DNA of 64,000 nt from JAATFS01 sp037145635 (GTDB lineage: Bacteria > Pseudomonadota > Gammaproteobacteria > Xanthomonadales > Xanthomonadaceae). A program made the translations under genes and the position numbers. The notes under the pieces are model-generated. The model searched no databases. It worked only from the letters and a program-made list of their open reading frames with translations, and was not told the origin of the DNA. Below, piece by piece: positions 53,314 through 64,000 of this stretch (its first letter is position 1; the number at the start of each line of letters is the position of its first letter). The stretch spans positions 248,001 through 312,000 of the forward strand of contig JBBCXB010000001.1 in NCBI GenBank assembly GCA_037145635.1. The letters are read 5' to 3'.

Positions 53314-54480
53314 TCACAACGTCTCCAGGAATGCGACGATCGCGTCCTGGTCCTGCTTGTCGAGCTGCAGCGGGCGCAGCAACGGGTCGGGCCTGGGGAA
53401 CGGCGGGTCGCCGGGCTGCGCGGCCCTGGCGCGCGGCGTGGCGCCGCCGGCGTTGTAGAAGGCCACGACCGAGTGCAGGTCGGCGAACAGGCCGTTGTGC
53501 ATCCACGGGCCGGTCCGGGCCACGCCGCGCAGCGAGGGGGTGCGGAAGCGGCCGCTGTCGGCGGGGTCGCCGGTGACCTCGTAGCGGCCCAGGTCCTGGA
53601 AGCGGCGGCCGTGGAAGTGCAGCCCGAGGTTGTGGAAACGATCGTCGCTCAGGGTCGGTCCGCTGTGGCAGTTCATGCATCCGGCGCGGGTGCGGAACAG
53701 GTGCAGGCCCCGCAGCTGGCGGTCGTCCAGCGCGTCCGGGCGGCCCTGCAGGAAGCGGTCGAAGCGACCGGGACGCGGGGCCAGGCTGCGCTGGTAGGCG
53801 GCCAGCGCCCGGGCCACCTCCTGCACTCCGATCCGGCGCGTGCCGAACACCTGCGCGAACCGGTCCGGGTAGTCGGCGCTGCGGTTGAGGCGGCGTTCCA
53901 GCGCGGCGGCGGTGAACGCCATCTCGCGCGCGTCCTGGATCGGGTGCAGGGCCTGCGCCTCCAGTGTGTCGGCGCGGCCGTCCCAGAACAGCGAGCGTGC
54001 ATGGCCGGCCATCGCCACGCTGGGCGCATTGCGGCGGCCGGCCTGGCGGTCGTGGCCGAAGGAGACGCGGCGCCCATCGCCCCAGCCGAGCTGGGGATCG
54101 TGGCAGCTGGCGCAGGCGATCTGGCCCGAGCGCGACAGCCGGGGATCCTCGAACAGCGAGCGCCCAAGCGCGATCTTGGCAGGGGTGCCGGGATTGTCGA
54201 GCGGTTCCGGCGGGTGGGCGGGCAGCGGTGCGAGTTCCTGCCAGGCAACGCCGGGCTGCACCTGGGGGAGCGGCCAGCGCGCGCGTGGTCCCGCGTAGCA
54301 CGCACGCAGGCTGGAAGGATCGGGGCGGGCCGTTTGCGCAAACATGCAGGGCGCGTCGCCGGCCGGTGCGGGTCGGCCGGGGCCGCCGAGCAACGGCAGC
54401 GTCAACAGCAGGCACAGGCGCAGCCGGCTCGGGCGTCGGTGCCTGCGGCGAAGCGTCGTGGGCGGGCGGCTGCTGTGCAT
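53314..54480 (-). CDS. diheme cytochrome c peroxidase / MauG-like protein
   Basis: A 388-residue exported diheme protein. A basic, hydrophobic signal segment occupies about residues 18-40. Heme sites are CASCH (about residue 123) and CMNCH (about residue 268). Family marks are LGRSLFEDPRLSRSGQIACA, RNAPSVAMAGHARSLFWDGR and FRTPSLRGVARTGPWMHNG. Members reduce hydrogen peroxide in the periplasm or oxidatively modify a partner protein. It begins seven bases after the TonB receptor stop on the same strand, so it is the last gene of the Fur-box operon. This partnership is uncommon and its role is open. Confidence 0.9.
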   Translation of the reverse strand: MHSSRPPTTLRRRHRRPSRLRLCLLLTLPLLGGPGRPAPAGDAPCMFAQTARPDPSSLRACYAGPRARWPLPQVQPGVAWQELAPLPAHPPEPLDNPGTPAKIALGRSLFEDPRLSRSGQIACASCHDPQLGWGDGRRVSFGHDRQAGRRNAPSVAMAGHARSLFWDGRADTLEAQALHPIQDAREMAFTAAALERRLNRSADYPDRFAQVFGTRRIGVQEVARALAAYQRSLAPRPGRFDRFLQGRPDALDDRQLRGLHLFRTRAGCMNCHSGPTLSDDRFHNLGLHFHGRRFQDLGRYEVTGDPADSGRFRTPSLRGVARTGPWMHNGLFADLHSVVAFYNAGGATPRARAAQPGDPPFPRPDPLLRPLQLDKQDQDAIVAFLETL

Positions 54481-54487
54481 GTCGGGC

Positions 54488-57292
54488 TCAGAACGTGTAG
54501 CCCAGTTCCAGCCAGAAGCTGCGGCCGGGTTCGTAGTAGGCGGTGCTGGACGCGCCGGAGGTGCGGTTGCTGCGGTTGAGCACGTTCTGAACCTCTACCC
54601 GAGCGTAGGCCTCCCGAGCACGCGCCAGCGGCAGTCGGTACTCCAGCGTCGTATCCCAGTTCCAGCTGCTGGGATAGACCTCGCGCTTGAGCACCGGCAG
54701 CGCCACGCCGTCCACGACCTCCGTGCCGGCCGACTCCGTACCCTGGTAGCCGGCGCGGATGCGGAGGAAGTTGCTCCAGCTCAGGCCCAGCGCCGGCATC
54801 TCGGTGCGCGTGGACAGCCGTGCCGACCAGGGCCGCAGGTAATCGGTGGCGGGCAAGTCGTAGCGGTGCATCACCCGGCCCTGGTAGATCACCAGGTCGG
54901 TGCCGTCCTCGGTCGATTCGTAGCTGTTGTAGTTGCGGCGGGTGTCGGTGTGGTCGGCGGCCATTTGCCAATGGGTCTGCGTGCCGAGCCACAGCCATGA
55001 CTGCTGCGGGGAGATGGCCAGGGTCCAGGTACGCGAGCGGCTGCGGCCGCTGTTGACGTATTCGTAGGTGCCGTTGCGATTGTAGAGCGAGGTGTCCAGC
55101 GGATCCGTGACCCGGCGGCGCAGCACGTCGCGGCGGCTCTGGCGATCGACGTACTTGAGATTGAAACGCAGGCCGGCGGCACGCTGGTCCAGGCCCACGG
55201 TCCATTCGTCGGTATACGGGATATCCAGGTCGGCGATGCGATTGGAGGTGGTCGCGCGGGTGCCTTCCACATCGTCCCAGTCGATGCGGCTACTGGTGCG
55301 GGACTTCTGCAGGCGCAGCGCCTCGCGGCCCTCGCGCAACAGGTAGTTGAAGAAGTTGCGACCGTAGTAGCGGTTAATCCCGGCATCGAGCACGCTGCGT
55401 TGGTCGCCGAAGGCGTCCCAGGAGACCGCCAGGCGTGGTGCGACGGTGGCCTGGGTCCAGAGGCTGCTGCGGTCCAGGCGCAGTCCCGGGCGCAGGCTCC
55501 AGCGGTTGATGGCGATGTCATCCTGCAGCCAGGCCTCGTACTCGGTCCCGCTCACCTGGAACCGGCCGGCGCTGTACAAGTACAGCGTGCTGAAGTACTG
55601 GCCGCGGCCGGCCACTACGCCGCGGGTCACGCTGGTGAAGACCGGTGACAGCGAGCAGGAGGCGCTGTCCACCCGGCCATCGGCCAGGGCGCAGCTCGTG
55701 GTGGAAAGCGGGTCCTGGAAGTTGTATTGATCGTTCAGACGCTCGTAATCCGCTTCGCGTCGCTGCACGCCCAGTCCCATCTGCAGCACGTGCTCGCTGG
55801 CGCCCAGCCCAAAGCCGACGCGTTCGGCAGTGACGCGGTAGCCGAGCTTGCGGTCGTGCTGATCGATATCGCCCCAGCTGCCTTCGGCGCTGCTGTTCCT
55901 GACGCCCCAGTCGTATTCGGGGGAACGTGCCCAGTTGCGGTAGTAGTTGACCTCGCTGCGCCGCGAGGTTTCCAGATCGCTGTAGCTGAGCGTATTGCGC
56001 AGGTTCCAGGTGTCGCCCCGCACGGTGGCACGCAAGCTGACGACCGGGCCGCCGGACTTGAGGTCGAACCCGGAGTGCTTGGTATTGGCGATGAAATAAT
56101 GGTCATCCGTGGGTGCCCAGGCCAGGTTGGCGCCCAGGTCCAGATGCGTGCCGTCGCTCCAGTCCAGAGCGACGCTAGCGGCGGTGTTCTGGCGGGTCTG
56201 GGTACGGCTGTCGGCATCGTCACCGCGCGGACTGTCGCCGCCGCTGTAGGCGCGCAGAGGGATATCCGAGCGAGTGCGCGTGAACGTGCCGATGAGGCCG
56301 AGGCCGCTGTCGAGCCGGCCCTCCAGGCGCGCTCCCAGCTTGTACTTGTCGTAACGCGGTTGGTAGGCATAGGTGGCCGACTCGGCGTATCGATCCGCCT
56401 GTGCCGGATTGCTGACGACCTGGTCCCAGGCCGAGCGAGCCATGCGCATCCACAGCTTGCCACCGAAGCGGTCGCCCGCCTGGCGGCTGCGCGCATCAAT
56501 CACCCCGCCGGTGAAGCCGCCATAGGCGGCCGGCACGTTGGCGTCGTAGACGGTCAGCGACTCCAGCAGGTCCACATCCAGTGCCACGCCCTGGGCAGCG
56601 CTGGGCACATCGGCGGGGTGGTTGGCCTGGATGCCGCTTTGGGAGATGCCTGCGGCGGGATCGAGATCGTTGTTGATGTCGGCCCCGTCCAGGGTGAACA
56701 GATTCTGGTAGAACGGTGCGCCATTGATCGAGATGTCCTGCGGGCGGATCTCGCCGCCATTGCGGGTACTGCGCGCGGTGTCGCTGAACTGGATGGAGGG
56801 ATAGGCGCGCAGCACGGTGGCGATGTCGCCGTTGCCCTTGACCTGGGCCTGCAGCGCGTCGTCATCCAGGCTCGCACCCTGCCCATAGCGCAGCGGCGAC
56901 GCCATGCCGCTGCTGGGCACGGCGCCCACCCGTAACGGCGCGGTCTGGTGGACCTCGGCGGCGACGGGCAGCACGGTGTAGCTGCCATCGGCGCGTTGCA
57001 CGGCCTGCAGGCCGCTACCTGCCAGCAGCACGGAGAACGCGGTCTCCACGTCCAGCCCTGCAGGCAGCCCCGGAGCTTGGCGGCCATCGGTCAACGCCGG
57101 GTCGAACGACAGCGCGATGCCGTGCTGGCTGGCGAAGCTGGCCAGCGAACGGCCGAGCGGGCCGGCCGTCGCGGCACCGGCCTGGGCGGCGGCGGGCCCG
57201 GCCGGGATCGCCAGCGGGAGCGCGGCCAGGGCCGTGGCCAGCAGGCGGACACGGAGGGGGCGAGGGGAGCGGGCGATGGTGCGACTGCGCAT
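54488..57292 (-). CDS. TonB-dependent transducer/receptor with STN domain
   Basis: A 934-residue outer-membrane receptor. A signal peptide (about 14-37) is followed by an STN domain (LGRSLASFASQHGIALSFDP through AFSVLLAGSGLQAV). STN domains contact FecR in the periplasm to trigger surface signalling. The plug begins near residue 130 (IATVLRAYPSIQFSDTARS, then ISINGAPFYQNLFTLDGADI). A long barrel ends in FWLELGYTF. The upstream FecR and ECF sigma genes and a Fur box indicate iron-regulated uptake of a siderophore or heme-like ligand. The ligand is unknown. ATG at 57292 is selected because the signal peptide follows. Confidence 0.93.
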   Translation of the reverse strand: MRSRTIARSPRPLRVRLLATALAALPLAIPAGPAAAQAGAATAGPLGRSLASFASQHGIALSFDPALTDGRQAPGLPAGLDVETAFSVLLAGSGLQAVQRADGSYTVLPVAAEVHQTAPLRVGAVPSSGMASPLRYGQGASLDDDALQAQVKGNGDIATVLRAYPSIQFSDTARSTRNGGEIRPQDISINGAPFYQNLFTLDGADINNDLDPAAGISQSGIQANHPADVPSAAQGVALDVDLLESLTVYDANVPAAYGGFTGGVIDARSRQAGDRFGGKLWMRMARSAWDQVVSNPAQADRYAESATYAYQPRYDKYKLGARLEGRLDSGLGLIGTFTRTRSDIPLRAYSGGDSPRGDDADSRTQTRQNTAASVALDWSDGTHLDLGANLAWAPTDDHYFIANTKHSGFDLKSGGPVVSLRATVRGDTWNLRNTLSYSDLETSRRSEVNYYRNWARSPEYDWGVRNSSAEGSWGDIDQHDRKLGYRVTAERVGFGLGASEHVLQMGLGVQRREADYERLNDQYNFQDPLSTTSCALADGRVDSASCSLSPVFTSVTRGVVAGRGQYFSTLYLYSAGRFQVSGTEYEAWLQDDIAINRWSLRPGLRLDRSSLWTQATVAPRLAVSWDAFGDQRSVLDAGINRYYGRNFFNYLLREGREALRLQKSRTSSRIDWDDVEGTRATTSNRIADLDIPYTDEWTVGLDQRAAGLRFNLKYVDRQSRRDVLRRRVTDPLDTSLYNRNGTYEYVNSGRSRSRTWTLAISPQQSWLWLGTQTHWQMAADHTDTRRNYNSYESTEDGTDLVIYQGRVMHRYDLPATDYLRPWSARLSTRTEMPALGLSWSNFLRIRAGYQGTESAGTEVVDGVALPVLKREVYPSSWNWDTTLEYRLPLARAREAYARVEVQNVLNRSNRTSGASSTAYYEPGRSFWLELGYTF

Positions 57293-57348
57293 GGAAGGAT
57301 CGGTCGTGAGGGATGTCCTTCCCTTGCCACGCGAAACCCAAAAAAGTG

Positions 57349-58350
57349 TCAGGGGGCGGCGCGCGCGCCGGCCGCGCGGCGCGGCACGACCTCGGTCCAG
57401 CTGCCGTAGCCGCGCTGGCGGATCGCGACCGGGTAGGTCTGCACCAGCATCGCCAGGCTGCGGTCGGTGTCGTCCAGCGGGAAGGCGCCGGAGACCGGCA
57501 GCGACGCCAGCGCGGGCGCGCAGCGCAGCACGCCGCGGCGACGGCGCGCCAGCTCCCGCACCAGTTCCCCGAGCGGCAGCGCGTCGGCGACGAGCATGCC
57601 GTGGGTCCAGGCCAGGGCGCCCGCGTCGGCGGCCTGTGCCGCGCCGAAGCCACGGTCGTCGAAGCCGATCTGCTGGCCGGCCTCGATCCGGCGGGCGCGG
57701 TCGCCATGCCCGCCGGGTTCGGCGCGCACCGCGCCCTCGAGCACGGCCAGCCAGGTGTCGTTGGCCTCGGCCCGCACGCTGAAGTGGGTGCCCAGCGCTT
57801 CCAGCCGCCCGTGCGCGGTGACCACGCGGAACGGACGCGGCGGCCGCTGCGGATCCGGCGCGGTGGTGACTGCAATGCGGCCGCGGCGCAGGCGCAGCAG
57901 GCGCTGCTGCGGGCCATAGGCGAAGTCCAGCGCGGTACCGCTGTCCAGGTCGATCCGGCTGCCGTCGGGCAGGCGTGCGTGCCGCCGCGCGCCGATCGCG
58001 GTCTGCAGGCTGCCGTCCCAGGCGGCCTGGTCCCAGAGCCGCCAGGCCAGCCAGCCGCCGGGGGCCAGCAGCAGCCAGGCACCCAGGCGCTTGACCGCCG
58101 CGCGCCGCGACGGGCACGCGGGGCGGTCCAGCAGCGGGCGCGCCAGTGCCGGCGGCACCGAGCTCAGCAGCGTGCGCAAGCGCTCGGCGCGCGCCCAGGC
58201 ACGGGCATGTTCGGGGTCCTGGCGCTGCCAGCGTTCGCAGGCGGCGCGGTCGGCCTCGCTGGGCGCGCCCGCGTCGAGACGCAGCAGCCAGTCGGCCGCC
58301 TGCTCCAGCACGTGCGGGTCGAGCGGGCGGTCGGGGCCGTCAGGGCGCAT
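57349..58350 (-). CDS. fecR: FecR-family anti-sigma regulator
   Basis: A 333-residue inner-membrane sensor that links the TonB receptor to the ECF sigma factor. The cytoplasmic N-terminal part (DUF4880-like) has QAADWLLRLDAGAPSEADRA and ACERWQRQDPEHARAWARAE. A membrane helix follows at about 90-105 (LGAWLLLAPGGWLAWRLW). The periplasmic FecR domain has ARLPDGSRIDLDSGTALDF, GRIAVTTA and EALGTHFSVRA. It overlaps the sigma gene by 11 bp. The symbol is by family only; ferric citrate is not implied. Confidence 0.9.
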   Translation of the reverse strand: MRPDGPDRPLDPHVLEQAADWLLRLDAGAPSEADRAACERWQRQDPEHARAWARAERLRTLLSSVPPALARPLLDRPACPSRRAAVKRLGAWLLLAPGGWLAWRLWDQAAWDGSLQTAIGARRHARLPDGSRIDLDSGTALDFAYGPQQRLLRLRRGRIAVTTAPDPQRPPRPFRVVTAHGRLEALGTHFSVRAEANDTWLAVLEGAVRAEPGGHGDRARRIEAGQQIGFDDRGFGAAQAADAGALAWTHGMLVADALPLGELVRELARRRRGVLRCAPALASLPVSGAFPLDDTDRSLAMLVQTYPVAIRQRGYGSWTEVVPRRAAGARAAP

Positions 58351-58834
58351 GCGCCAGGCAGCCCAGGAAGGCGCGTTTCATGTGGCGCTTGACCGTGCTC
58401 AGGGACAGGCCGAGGGCCTGCGCGATCTCCGCGTAGCCCAGGCCCTCGAACTGCGACAGCAGGAACACGCGGCGGGCCTGCGCCGGCAGCCCGTCGAGCA
58501 TGGCATCGATCAGGTGCAGCGCCTCGCGCACCAGCGCCTGGTCCTCCAGCGACGGCACCCAGGCCTCGGGCAGGGCGGCCAGCTGTTCCAGGTAGGCGCG
58601 CTCCAGCGACTGCCGGCGGTACCAGTTCGCCACCAGGCCCTTGGCCACGGTGGTCAGGAAGGCGCGGGGCTCGTGCAGCCCGGCCAGGTCGCGGCCGCCG
58701 AGCAGGCGCGCGAAGGTGTCCTGGGCGAGGTCGGCGGCGACCTCGCGGCAGCCCAGGCGCCCGGCCAGCCAATGCCGCAGCCAGGGCTGGTGGTCGCGGT
58801 AGAGGGTGTCCAGGGAGAGCGGCGGGGCAGGCAC
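58340..58834 (-). CDS. FecI-like ECF sigma factor
   Basis: A 164-residue sigma-70 family ECF factor that directs polymerase to the adjacent receptor operon when iron ligand is present. Region 2 has LYRDHQPWLRHWLAGRLG and AADLAQDTFARLL, PRAFLTTVAKGLVANWYRR. Region 4 has LPAQARRVFLLSQFEGLGY and IAQALGLSLSTVKRHMKRAF. The start is GTG at 58834, with GAGGA seven bases upstream. A perfect Fur palindrome lies 59 bp before the start. The gene overlaps fecR. Confidence 0.93.
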   Translation of the reverse strand: MPAPPLSLDTLYRDHQPWLRHWLAGRLGCREVAADLAQDTFARLLGGRDLAGLHEPRAFLTTVAKGLVANWYRRQSLERAYLEQLAALPEAWVPSLEDQALVREALHLIDAMLDGLPAQARRVFLLSQFEGLGYAEIAQALGLSLSTVKRHMKRAFLGCLAHAP

Positions 58835-58892
58835 GGGCGGGTCCTCGCAGGGACGCGGTTCCCGCCCAGCGAAGGACGGCCCAGACCCCTTT

Positions 58893-58911
58893 AATGATAA
58901 TAGTTATCATT
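58893..58911. promoter_or_regulatory. Fur box upstream of ECF sigma gene
   Basis: AATGATAA-TAG-TTATCATT is a perfect 8+3+8 palindrome of 19 bp, closely matching the Fur consensus GATAATGATAATCATTATC. It stands in an otherwise GC-rich region 59 bp ahead of the sigma gene. Iron repression of the operon is the natural reading. Confidence 0.9.
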
Positions 58912-59090
58912 ATCGCAAGATTAGGGCGCCGTTGCCAGCGGACGCCGGCCGCGCTGGGTCGGTAGCCCTCGTCCGATCGCTCAGGCGCCGAATCGGAAGG
59001 CGTGCGGCGCGCGCCGGCACCGCAGGGGTGGGGAAGCGTCAGGCCCGCTCGCGTCCGCAGCATGGCCTCGGCCGGGCGGCCAATACCGGC

Positions 59091-60395
59091 TCACGGGCGC
59101 GGCAGGCTCAAGCGTGTCATCAGGATCGCCGCGCGCTTGGCCTGGCGCGGCAGGCTCGCCAGGTCGGCGCGTTCGCCCGGTGCATGGCTGCCGTCGCCGG
59201 CGATGCCGAGGCCCACCAGCCCGTCGGTGTGGGCGGCGACGAAGGCGATGTCGCCGGCGCCGCGCTTGAGCGGATCCAGGACGGCCATCGCCGGCAGCCC
59301 GAGGTCGCGGTTGACCGCATTGAGCCGCTCCAGCAGCGCGCGGTTGCCGGCGGTCGGCGGCATCGCCGGGTAGCCCTGCTCGATGCGCAGGGTGGCGCCG
59401 GTGCGCGGCAGGTGGCGGTCGACGATCGCCTGCATCCGGGCACGCACGCGGTCGGTCTGGGCCTGGCTGAGGGTGCGGAAGTCGCCCTTCGCGATCGCGA
59501 CCGCGGGGATGATGTTGCCCTTGCCGGTGGCGCTGATGCGCACGCCGTCGGCACCGAGCTCGGCGCTCTGGCCGCCGCCGATCAGGCCGACGTTGAAGGT
59601 CAGGTCGGGCTCGGGCAGCTCCTCGCGGAACGCGGCGACGATGCGCGCCAGCTCGTAGATCGCGCCGTCGCCCATGGCCTCGGAGAAGATGGTGGAGCTG
59701 TGCCCGGAGCGGCCGGTGGTGGTCAGGGTCCAGCTGTTGGACGAGCGCCGCGCGATCGAGCCCATGTCGTGGCCGTCCTCCTGCGCCAGGTTCTCGAAGT
59801 CCAGCGCCACGTCGGCGCGCTTGCCGGCCGCCACCAGGTCGGCCCGTGCCACGGTCACCGGCGCGCCCACGTCTTCCTCGTCGCCGGTCAGCACGATCTC
59901 GAGGTCGGCCGCGGCCAGGGTGCCGGCGGCCTGCATCGCGCGCAGCGCGGACAGCATCACCACCACGCCGCCCTTGTCGTCGCCGACGCCGGGGCCGATC
60001 GCGTGGTCGCCGTCGCGGCGGAAGCCGGTGAACGGCGAATCGGGCTCGAACACGGTGTCCAGGTGCCCGATCAGCAGTAGCCGGGCGGCGCCGGGGCGGC
60101 CGCGATGGGTGGCGACGAGATGCCCGGCGCGTCCGGTCCGCTGCATGGGCTTCCACTGCACCGTGAAGCCCAGCGCCTCCAGTTCGGGGCGCAGCAGGTC
60201 GGCGACCCGGGCCACGCCGGCCAGGTTCAGGGTGCCGCTGTTCTGCTCGACCAGCCGCTGCAGCAGCGCGACCGAACGGGCCTGGTCGGCGTCGACGGCG
60301 GCGGCGATGCGCTGCTCGGCCGGCGCCAGCGCGGCCGGGGCGACGCCGGGCAGCCACGCGGCCAGCAGCAGTGGAAGGGTACGGGCGCGGATCAT
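59091..60395 (-). CDS. exported M20-family metallopeptidase (glutamate carboxypeptidase-like)
   Basis: A 434-residue dinuclear zinc peptidase with a signal peptide (LPLLLAAWLPGVAPAALA). Zinc ligands and catalytic residues follow M20 order: His in LLIGHLDTVFEPDSPF, bridging Asp in GPGVGDDKGG, Glu pair in VLTGDEEDVGAP, Asp in VALDFEN and the C-terminal His in GDGSHAPGE. The dimerisation domain has NSWTLTTTGRSGHSS. It is like CPG2-type carboxypeptidases that remove C-terminal glutamate. ATG at 60395 is taken. It is divergent from clpB. Confidence 0.9.
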   Translation of the reverse strand: MIRARTLPLLLAAWLPGVAPAALAPAEQRIAAAVDADQARSVALLQRLVEQNSGTLNLAGVARVADLLRPELEALGFTVQWKPMQRTGRAGHLVATHRGRPGAARLLLIGHLDTVFEPDSPFTGFRRDGDHAIGPGVGDDKGGVVVMLSALRAMQAAGTLAAADLEIVLTGDEEDVGAPVTVARADLVAAGKRADVALDFENLAQEDGHDMGSIARRSSNSWTLTTTGRSGHSSTIFSEAMGDGAIYELARIVAAFREELPEPDLTFNVGLIGGGQSAELGADGVRISATGKGNIIPAVAIAKGDFRTLSQAQTDRVRARMQAIVDRHLPRTGATLRIEQGYPAMPPTAGNRALLERLNAVNRDLGLPAMAVLDPLKRGAGDIAFVAAHTDGLVGLGIAGDGSHAPGERADLASLPRQAKRAAILMTRLSLPRP

Positions 60396-60464
60396 GGGGG
60401 CCTCGGCAGCGGGGACGGGGCGGTCCAACATACGACAGTCCGGCGCCGCGGCGCGAGGCGCCGC

Positions 60465-60492
60465 CTTGAAAGCCCGGGCGCAAGCCGCATCT
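60465..60492 (+). promoter_or_regulatory. heat-shock (sigma-32) promoter of clpB
   Basis: CTTGAAA, a 13-bp spacer and CCGCATCT closely match the sigma-32 consensus CTTGAAA-N11-16-CCCCATnT. The position, about 50 bp before the clpB start, is right for a chaperone gene. Confidence 0.85.
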
Positions 60493-60539
60493 GCTGGGTA
60501 TCGCCGGATCCACCGGCCGCTCTTCCCGAGGAACTCCCG

Positions 60540-63119
<2,580 letters not shown>

Positions 63120-63130
63120 GCCGCGTAGGC

Positions 63131-63159
63131 GGGGCGCCGCGGCGGGTCGCCGGCGCCCC
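63131..63159 (+). terminator. GC hairpin after clpB
   Basis: GGGGCGCCG pairs with CGGCGCCCC across an 11-base loop, 11 bp after the clpB stop. There is no T-tract, so it may be a weak terminator or a 3' stabiliser. Confidence 0.5.
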
Positions 63160-63322
63160 GGGGCAGGTCGCCGCGGTCATGCGCGGGGCGACCGCGTCCG
63201 CGGGGGCAGCGGTGGCGGTCGCCCGGCGGCCATCGCCGCGCCGCCGTCACCTGCGGTAGCGCGCGGCCGGGGTCATCCCTGCGCCCCATGGCCGCAGCCG
63301 GGGCGTTGGCCGGGACGCGGCC

Positions 63323-64000
63323 TCAGCGCCAGCCCAGCCCCGGCGCCACGTGCGCCAGGATCGATTCGATCACGTGGGTGCAGTAGTCCACGCCGAGCTG
63401 GTTGGGCACCGTCAGCAGCAGGGTGTCGGCCTCGGCGATGGCCTCGTCCCCGGCCAGCTGTTCGATCAGCCGGTCGGGCGTGGCGGCGTAGTTGCGGCCG
63501 AAGATCGCGCGGGTGGCCCCGCCCAGGTAGCCGATCTGGTCCGCCTCCTGGCCGCCCTGGCCGAAGTAGCGGCGGTCGGCGTCGTCGACCAACGGGAAGA
63601 TGCTGCGGCTCACCGAGACCCGCGGTGCGTGGCGATGCCCGGCCGCCTCCCAGGCGCGCCGGTAGCCGCGGATCTGCTCGGCCTGCTGGACGTGGAACGG
63701 GCGCCCGTCCTCGTCGTCCTTCAGCGTCGAGCTCTGCAGGTGCATGCCGAGCCTGGCCGCCCAGGCGGCGGTGGCATTGGAGCCGGCGCCCCACCAGATC
63801 CGCTCGCGCAGGCCGGGCGAGTGCGGCTCCAGCCGCAGCAGGCCGGGCGGGTTGGGGAACATCGGCTGCGGGTTGGGCTGGGCGAAGCCCTAGCCCTGGA
63901 GCACGTCCAGCAGCAGTTCGGCGTGCTGCCGCGCCATCGCCGCGCCGTCCTGTTCCGGCCCGGGCACGTAGCCGAAGTGGCGCCAGCCGTCGATGACCTG
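63323..64000 (-). pseudogene. LLM-class flavin-dependent oxidoreductase with in-frame amber stop, cut by window edge
   Basis: The last 226 codons of a luciferase-like FMN or F420-type oxidoreductase, which runs off the right edge. The frame is continuous in homology. Before the stop are GWRHFGYVPGPEQDGAAMAR and LLLDVLQG; after it come GFAQPNPQPMFPNPPGLLRL, RIWWGAGSNATAAWAARLGM and GYRRAWEAAGHRHAPRVSVS. A TAG at 63890-63892 interrupts it. In homologues this position is coding, so a single substitution (such as GAG to TAG) would create it. It is either a recent pseudogene or a sequencing error. An ATG at 63862 could restart a C-terminal fragment. Confidence 0.75.

Noticed and set aside
53314..58834. 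A methanobactin-type (mbnIRT plus MbnH) copper uptake operon
   Set aside because: The sigma, anti-sigma, receptor and diheme peroxidase resemble that layout. But there is no precursor peptide, MbnB/C or MbnP gene, and the perfect Fur box points to iron.

Overview
The window is GC-rich gammaproteobacterial DNA, most likely from the Xanthomonadaceae/Lysobacteraceae (Xanthomonas, Pseudoxanthomonas, Lysobacter or Luteimonas type). This rests on family knowledge of the gene order pilD-pilC / pilA-pilB / pilR-pilS / sucC-sucD, on the otsB-GH15-otsA trehalose cluster, on the abundance of TonB-dependent receptors, and on short heptamer-type intergenic repeats. It looks like a chromosome: almost everything is housekeeping or envelope function. 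There are no phage structural genes, rRNA genes or CRISPR arrays.

Layout. 1-12 kb: a GH97 glycosidase cut by the left edge with a LacI-type regulator, a secreted M28 peptidase, mscL, an FAH-family hydrolase, a Rieske protein, an SLC13 transporter, trmB-thiG-thiS, and a GDSL esterase autotransporter. 12.2-15.7 kb: tRNA-Gly(CCC), a frameshifted integrase remnant, and a LysR regulator divergent from an FAD monooxygenase. A 12-bp copy of the tRNA 3' end follows at 15651, so this looks like a decayed integrative element. 15.7-19.1 kb: rimK, a possible small RNA, and a two-component system. 19.5-28.2 kb: coaE and the type IV pilus block, with a sigma-54 promoter in front of pilA and the matching PilS/PilR system nearby. 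The pilin and the 5' half of pilC are clearly lower in GC. 28.4-33 kb: sucCD, a REP-plus-heptamer intergenic block, and a DUF559 nuclease-like frame that runs without a stop into nadE.

33-44 kb: a secreted clan-A glycosidase, bamD, rluD-pgeF, a DUF393 protein, mqo, and the otsB-GH15-otsA operon. 44-53 kb: a TonB receptor, a DUF3574 lipoprotein, poxB, an NCS2 permease, a DUF3014 protein, a GST and a GIY-YIG protein. 53-59 kb: an operon with a perfect 19-bp Fur palindrome, encoding an ECF sigma factor, a FecR anti-sigma, an STN-type TonB receptor and a diheme peroxidase. 59-64 kb: an M20 peptidase, clpB behind a near-consensus heat-shock promoter, and a luciferase-like oxidoreductase carrying an in-frame stop at the right edge.

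The most interesting points are the DUF559-nadE in-frame junction inside a repeat block, the decayed tRNA-Gly element, the Fur-controlled receptor operon ending in a diheme peroxidase, a possible sRNA next to 11-bp direct repeats, and four copies of an inverted-repeat element built of 7-bp units. One of those copies has become the C-terminus of TrmB. All functional assignments come from reading motifs by eye; no database search was run.
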